Below are positions 59,826 through 64,000 of a stretch of DNA of 64,000 bases, in pieces. The stretch is from Adlercreutzia sp. ZJ304 (GTDB lineage Bacteria > Actinomycetota > Coriobacteriia > Coriobacteriales > Eggerthellaceae): contig NZ_JAAKEG010000007.1 of the NCBI RefSeq assembly GCF_011039075.1, positions 62,001 through 126,000 of the forward strand, written 5' to 3'. A program made the translations under genes and the position numbers. The notes under the pieces were generated by a model. It did not search any database. It saw only the letters and a program-made list of their open reading frames with translations, and was not told the DNA's origin. Numbering within the stretch: the stretch's first letter is position 1; each line of letters begins with the position of its first letter.

Positions 59826-62472
59826 GCGCTAAATTGCGCAATACATACTGTAGAATTCCGCCATTCTGATAGTAATCGCCCTCTGTAGGAGTATCTATCC
59901 TTACTGTAACATCAAATTCGATCGAATCACCATCTGAGCGCTTCGCAATAACATGAACAATAGCAGGATGCGGAAGCCCTGCCGAAAAGTCCACGCTATC
60001 AATGCTAATTACCTCATCGCCGCGTATGCCCAAACACTCGGCATTTTCTCCATCTAGAAATTGTAACGGAAGTACACCCATGCCGATCAAATTTGACCTG
60101 TGAATACGCTCAAAACTTTCCGCTATAACAGCACGCACGCCTATAAGCATTGGACCTTTTGCTGCCCAGTCACGCGACGATCCACTACCGTACATCTTTC
60201 CCGCAATAACTACTGACGGTATATGTTCAGTCATGTAATGCTGCGCCACATCGAAAATAGGCATTATCTCGCCGGTAAGCATATCGCGACTCCACCCACC
60301 GCGCCTTCCATCCGCCAGCATATTCTGCAATTTCACATTACCGAAAGTGCCACGCATCATAACCTCATGATTTCCGCGTCTACTTCCATAAGTGTTGAAA
60401 TCTTGCGGCGCAATGCCGTAGCTCTGCAAATACTTAGCTGCCGGTGAATCTATAGGTATTGCACCTGCCGGAGAAATATGGTCAGTAGTTATAAAGTCGC
60501 CCAAAAGTGCCAATATGCGAGCATCTTTTATAGGCGCAACATTTTCTACCACCATTGGCATGCCATCAAAAAATTCAGGGCGGCGCACATATGTCGATTT
60601 AGGATCCCAATTAAACGCACTACTAGGTTCAGCTTCAATTTGCTTCCAACGCATATCCCCATCATATAACCCGCGCGATCCTTGCGCATATAAATCTGGC
60701 GTAACGTATCTCTCAACAAATTCGGCAAGTTCATCAGGATCTGGCAATATGTCATGCAAATAAACTTCGTTACCACCTGCATCCACACCTAAAGGCTGCC
60801 TGTCCATATCGAAATCCATTGTTCCAGCTATTGCGTGCGCTATAACGTTCGCAGGTGCCATTAAGTAGTTTTGCGACACGTCCGGCGAAATGCGTCCTTC
60901 AAAATTCCTGTTTCCAGAAAGCACACTTGCTAGTTCTATTTTGTCCGCAACAGCATGCATAGATTCACTTAAAGGTCCGGAATTCCCAATACAACTCATG
61001 CACCCAAAACCGCAAGTATAAAAACCAAGCTTCTCTAAGCCTGCCGAAAGACCAGCTCTATCCAATAAAAGTTTTGTCGCATGGCTGCCCGGTGCCAGAA
61101 TTGTCTTTACCCAAGGCGCAGGCACCAATCCCCTATTTGCCGCATTTCTGGCAAGAATTCCAGCCGCAAGCATCATCTCTGCATCAGTTGCCGTCGTGCA
61201 ACTAGTTACAGCAGCTATAGCTATTGCACCATGAGTTAATTCATGCGACTGACCATCTATCTGAACTACAACCTTTTTGCTTATATCCAGCTTACGGTCG
61301 GCACAAATGCCTGAAAATCTATTTTTTGCATCTTTTAAATCGAATCTGGAATGCGGTCTGCTCGGTCCTGACACGCTTGGTTTTATCTCGCCTAAATCAA
61401 TGTGCACAATATCGGAATATACACGGTTTTCCCCGTCGCAGTCATTCCAAAAACCTTGCTCTTTTGAATACGCTTCTACAAGCGCAATCTCATTTTCATC
61501 CCTACCTGTAGTTTGCAAAAAATCTAGAGTACGATCATCAATTGGAAATAGTGTGCATGTGCACCCGTATTCAGGTGTCATGTTAGATATGCATGCACGT
61601 TGTGTAGCAGTCAGTTCAGACACTCCGGGTCCAAAGCATTCAACAAAACAACCCACAACCCCTTTTTTGCGCAGTTTTTCAGCAAATGTAAGCGCTGCAT
61701 CCATAGCCGTTACGCCAGATGCCAGTTTCCCAGAAAGATGAATACCTATTACTCTTGGAACCAGTGTTGTTATTGGCTGACCTAATGCCGCAGCTTCCGC
61801 TTCAATTCCACCAACTCCCCAACCTAGAACGCCTATGCCATTAGCAGTAGGAGTATGAGAATCAGTACCAACCAAAGTATCGAAATACGCAAGCTCTTTC
61901 TCGGGCATAGACCGCGTCATAACAACGCTAGCGAATTGTTCTATATTTAACTGATGGCAAATCCCTTGTCCAAACGGCACTATACGCACGTTACTAAACG
62001 ACTCTTGAGCCCACTTTAAAAATTCATAACGCTCTTTATTGCGATTGAATTCCAGCTGCATGTTCTCATCCATGCAACCCGCACGCCCTGCAACATCGGC
62101 AATAACCGAATGATCTATTACCAAATCGCACGGTACTTGAGGATTAATCTTCTCGGAATTACCACCAAGCGCTGCACACGCTTCGCGCATTACTGCAAAA
62201 TCAACAAACACCGGTACGCCCGTAAAGTCTTGGAACAAAACGCGCGCCGGACTGAATTCTACTTCTTCGCCGACGCTACCAGCATGAGCCGCATCAACTA
62301 TATATCGCGCCATACGATGCGCATCTTCTTCATTACTAGCACAGCGCAGAACATTTTCAAGCAGTACCCTTAGCGAAAAAGGCAGCTTATCAGCACCTTC
62401 TATCTGACCGACAGGATAATAATTGTAAATTTTCCCATTAACTTCCAATTCGGCTTCAAGGCCGTCGATCAT
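59809..62472 (-). CDS. acnA: Aconitate hydratase (AcnA type)
   Basis: 887 residues. Interconverts citrate and isocitrate through a [4Fe-4S] cluster: FDTLVGTDSHTPTANGIGVL, SCTTATDAEMMLAAGI with one ligand Cys, and CGFGCMSCIGNSGPLSES with the other two. C-terminal swivel domain has TFGNVKLQN and GSGSSRDWAAKG. Complete length. Directly downstream of isocitrate dehydrogenase (78-base gap), giving the oxidative arm from citrate to 2-oxoglutarate for biosynthesis. Overlaps the large membrane protein by 17 bases. Confidence 0.95.
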   Translation of the reverse strand: MIDGLEAELEVNGKIYNYYPVGQIEGADKLPFSLRVLLENVLRCASNEEDAHRMARYIVDAAHAGSVGEEVEFSPARVLFQDFTGVPVFVDFAVMREACAALGGNSEKINPQVPCDLVIDHSVIADVAGRAGCMDENMQLEFNRNKERYEFLKWAQESFSNVRIVPFGQGICHQLNIEQFASVVMTRSMPEKELAYFDTLVGTDSHTPTANGIGVLGWGVGGIEAEAAALGQPITTLVPRVIGIHLSGKLASGVTAMDAALTFAEKLRKKGVVGCFVECFGPGVSELTATQRACISNMTPEYGCTCTLFPIDDRTLDFLQTTGRDENEIALVEAYSKEQGFWNDCDGENRVYSDIVHIDLGEIKPSVSGPSRPHSRFDLKDAKNRFSGICADRKLDISKKVVVQIDGQSHELTHGAIAIAAVTSCTTATDAEMMLAAGILARNAANRGLVPAPWVKTILAPGSHATKLLLDRAGLSAGLEKLGFYTCGFGCMSCIGNSGPLSESMHAVADKIELASVLSGNRNFEGRISPDVSQNYLMAPANVIAHAIAGTMDFDMDRQPLGVDAGGNEVYLHDILPDPDELAEFVERYVTPDLYAQGSRGLYDGDMRWKQIEAEPSSAFNWDPKSTYVRRPEFFDGMPMVVENVAPIKDARILALLGDFITTDHISPAGAIPIDSPAAKYLQSYGIAPQDFNTYGSRRGNHEVMMRGTFGNVKLQNMLADGRRGGWSRDMLTGEIMPIFDVAQHYMTEHIPSVVIAGKMYGSGSSRDWAAKGPMLIGVRAVIAESFERIHRSNLIGMGVLPLQFLDGENAECLGIRGDEVISIDSVDFSAGLPHPAIVHVIAKRSDGDSIEFDVTVRIDTPTEGDYYQNGGILQYVLRNLAHEQRS

Positions 62473-62550
62473 TAGAACACCTATCCCTTCAGGTACTTAT
62501 TATTGTTTGCCACTTGCCACAATATGCAACACTCTGTCGCAAACAATACC

Positions 62551-63639
62551 CTACATTGCTTCAATTTGACGAACTAGCGCATCTGTAAACGAACTGCATG
62601 TGACAGGTTCGCACTTGCGTTCAGGTACGCGAATATCGCCGGTTAAATGCGTCCCCTGCGCATAAACTGCCAATACAGCGCTGCGAATGCGCAAAGCAGC
62701 TTCTCGCTCTCCAATATGATCTAGCATCATAGCAGCGGAAAGTATTTGTGCCGTAGGATTGGCTAAATCTTTACCAGCAATATCTGGAGCGCTTCCATGC
62801 ACCGCCTCAAATACAGCATATTCTTTGCCGATATTAGCCCCGGGCGCAAGCCCTAATCCACCCACCAAACCAGCAGCCAAATCACTTGCAATATCACCGT
62901 ACAAATTAGGAAACACAATTACATCGAATTGCGATGGATCCATCACCATATTCATACAGAAAGCGTCAACTATTTTGTCATCAAAGTCTATATGGTCTTC
63001 ATAGTCTTTTGCTACATCGCGAGCAACGCTTAAAAATAGACCATCGGAATATTTCATTATGTTTGCTTTGTGGACAGCAGTTACTTTGTTTCTTCCCTGC
63101 TTAATAGCGTAGTTGAAAGCAAAATCTACAATATTTTTTGTAGCGGTTATAGATATCGGCTTTATCGAAATCCCCGAATCTTTAGCAATGCGCCCCGCAC
63201 CTTGCTCGTCTATAAAATCAATAAGTTCTAGTGCTTTTTCTGTACCTTCTTCGAATTCGATACCCGCATATAAGTCTTCAGTATTTTCACGCACTATTAC
63301 TAAATTTACATCGCTATAGCGACCACCAGCTCCCGGAATGCTCATAACCGGACGCAAATTTACATACAGGTTTAAGCTTTTTCGCAAAGCTACATTCACG
63401 CTGCGAAAGCCAGTACCGACAGGCGTTGTACACGGACCTTTTATTGCCACCTTATTGCGCCTGACAGAATTTATAGTCTCCTCCGGTAGCGGAGTACCAT
63501 ATGTTTCAATACATGCCGCTCCAGCCTGTGCTATTTCCCATTCTATTTCAGCGCCACTTGCTGCGACAACGCGCTGCATGGCAGCAGAAGTTTCAACTCC
63601 AATCCCATCTCCCGGAATTAACGTAACCGTATGCCGCAT
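62551..63639 (-). CDS. icd: Isocitrate dehydrogenase (IDH3-like type)
   Basis: 362 residues. VTLIPGDGIGVETSAAMQRV, substrate loop SVNVALRKSLNLYVNLRPVM, NLYGDIASDLAAGLVGGLGL with metal-binding Asp residues, and VFEAVHGSAPDIAGKDLANP. The short IDH3/LeuB-like form is usually NAD-dependent; the cofactor cannot be confirmed by reading. The first gene of a transcript with aconitase. Confidence 0.92.
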   Translation of the reverse strand: MRHTVTLIPGDGIGVETSAAMQRVVAASGAEIEWEIAQAGAACIETYGTPLPEETINSVRRNKVAIKGPCTTPVGTGFRSVNVALRKSLNLYVNLRPVMSIPGAGGRYSDVNLVIVRENTEDLYAGIEFEEGTEKALELIDFIDEQGAGRIAKDSGISIKPISITATKNIVDFAFNYAIKQGRNKVTAVHKANIMKYSDGLFLSVARDVAKDYEDHIDFDDKIVDAFCMNMVMDPSQFDVIVFPNLYGDIASDLAAGLVGGLGLAPGANIGKEYAVFEAVHGSAPDIAGKDLANPTAQILSAAMMLDHIGEREAALRIRSAVLAVYAQGTHLTGDIRVPERKCEPVTCSSFTDALVRQIEAM

Positions 63640-63791
63640 ATACCTACCCTCTCTTTAAGAAAAGCAACACATTCTACAGCAGGTTAAACAAAGCTTCTAT
63701 TTAGTCGCTAAATGGCAGACGATGTAGCGAGAGTTGCGCAGCTTCTAAACCGAGTTATTCACCACTCAACACTCAACATCCCCGCATAAAA

Positions 63792-64000
63792 TCATTTAAG
63801 ATTTTCCACAATTTGAGAAGCGCGCTTCTTCAGCGTTCCCTTCCCATTTTCAGCATCGAATTTCATCCTTGCCGCAAGTTCTTCTTTCACCTGCGAAGAA
63901 AGTTTACCTGCAGAAAAATCAACAACAGCTATCAGCATATCCTGAAATTCCAAATCGCCGTGATAACACTGAATGCCTTCATCTATCAAAGACCATACTT
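63792..64000 (-). CDS. C-terminal part of an unidentified protein, cut by the window end
   Basis: The minus-strand frame is open to the last base. The visible 69 codons (VWSLIDEGIQCYHGDLEFQD, VDFSAGKLSSQVKEELAARM, GKGTLKKRASQIVENLK) are charged and helical. No family recognised. A TTG at 63989 is the only start inside the window, and continuation beyond it is more likely. Confidence 0.5.
   Translation of the reverse strand, partial: VWSLIDEGIQCYHGDLEFQDMLIAVVDFSAGKLSSQVKEELAARMKFDAENGKGTLKKRASQIVENLK

Overview
The window looks like chromosomal DNA of an anaerobic actinobacterium of the Coriobacteriia, most probably an Eggerthellales relative. The reasons are a transhydroxylase-type molybdenum oxidoreductase with its ferredoxin-like subunit, VaFE-repeat and MucBP-like surface protein pieces, tandem YhgE/Pip proteins, and moderate GC with Gram-positive style ribosome binding sites. 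This placement is inference; no rRNA or tRNA gene was seen.

Region 1 (1-28.9 kb) is mostly single-function metabolic and regulatory loci. It starts with the end of a pyrogallol-transhydroxylase-like Mo enzyme, its 12-cysteine Fe-S subunit and a DASS transporter. Then come a wall-anchored protein, a methyltransferase, a FetAB-type exporter, a SanA-like protein, an ABC exporter with a TetR gene, a flavoprotein, a TetR/membrane protein pair, a DUF4143 ATPase and a DNA glycosylase. A stretch of transposon debris follows at 16.8-18.0 kb (a MITE-like element, a transposase fragment, a 47-bp palindrome, an internally deleted AraC gene). Next are a MarR/flavodoxin pair and a translationally coupled pair made of a degenerate isopropylmalate-synthase-like protein and a TIM-barrel isomerase/acyl-CoA ligase fusion. 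The region ends with a cupin/carboxymuconolactone decarboxylase/hydrolase cluster facing a LysR gene, and an anchored EEP hydrolase.

Region 2 (29-34.9 kb) is a decayed accessory zone: an IS3-family pseudo-element, a VaFE surface-protein fragment, relaxase and zinc-finger surface-protein pieces, and a second IS3 remnant. Inside it lies an apparently intact three-gene unit (HTH protein, HNH endonuclease, small protein) whose promoter is bracketed by 13-bp repeats.

Region 3 (36.3-44.5 kb) is best read as a genomic island inserted at the 3' end of guaA. A 14-bp repeat of the guaA end lies 8.2 kb away beside a field of TGAGTTCA repeats. Between the two are a double-GNAT protein, a toxin-antitoxin pair with a frameshifted toxin, an unrecognised soluble/4-TM gene pair, a tyrosine recombinase pseudogene, a TIGR02391-like gene, AbiE with a clear operator, and a 2-TM protein.

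Region 4 (44.5-64 kb) returns to core genes: guaA, a tyrosine phosphatase, a cadmium/zinc resistance unit (ArsR sensor, separate HMA protein, P-type ATPase), tcdA, rplJ-rplL with an attenuated leader, two YhgE/Pip paralogues, a RelE-type toxin-antitoxin pair, a large membrane protein overlapping aconitase, isocitrate dehydrogenase, and a gene cut by the window end.
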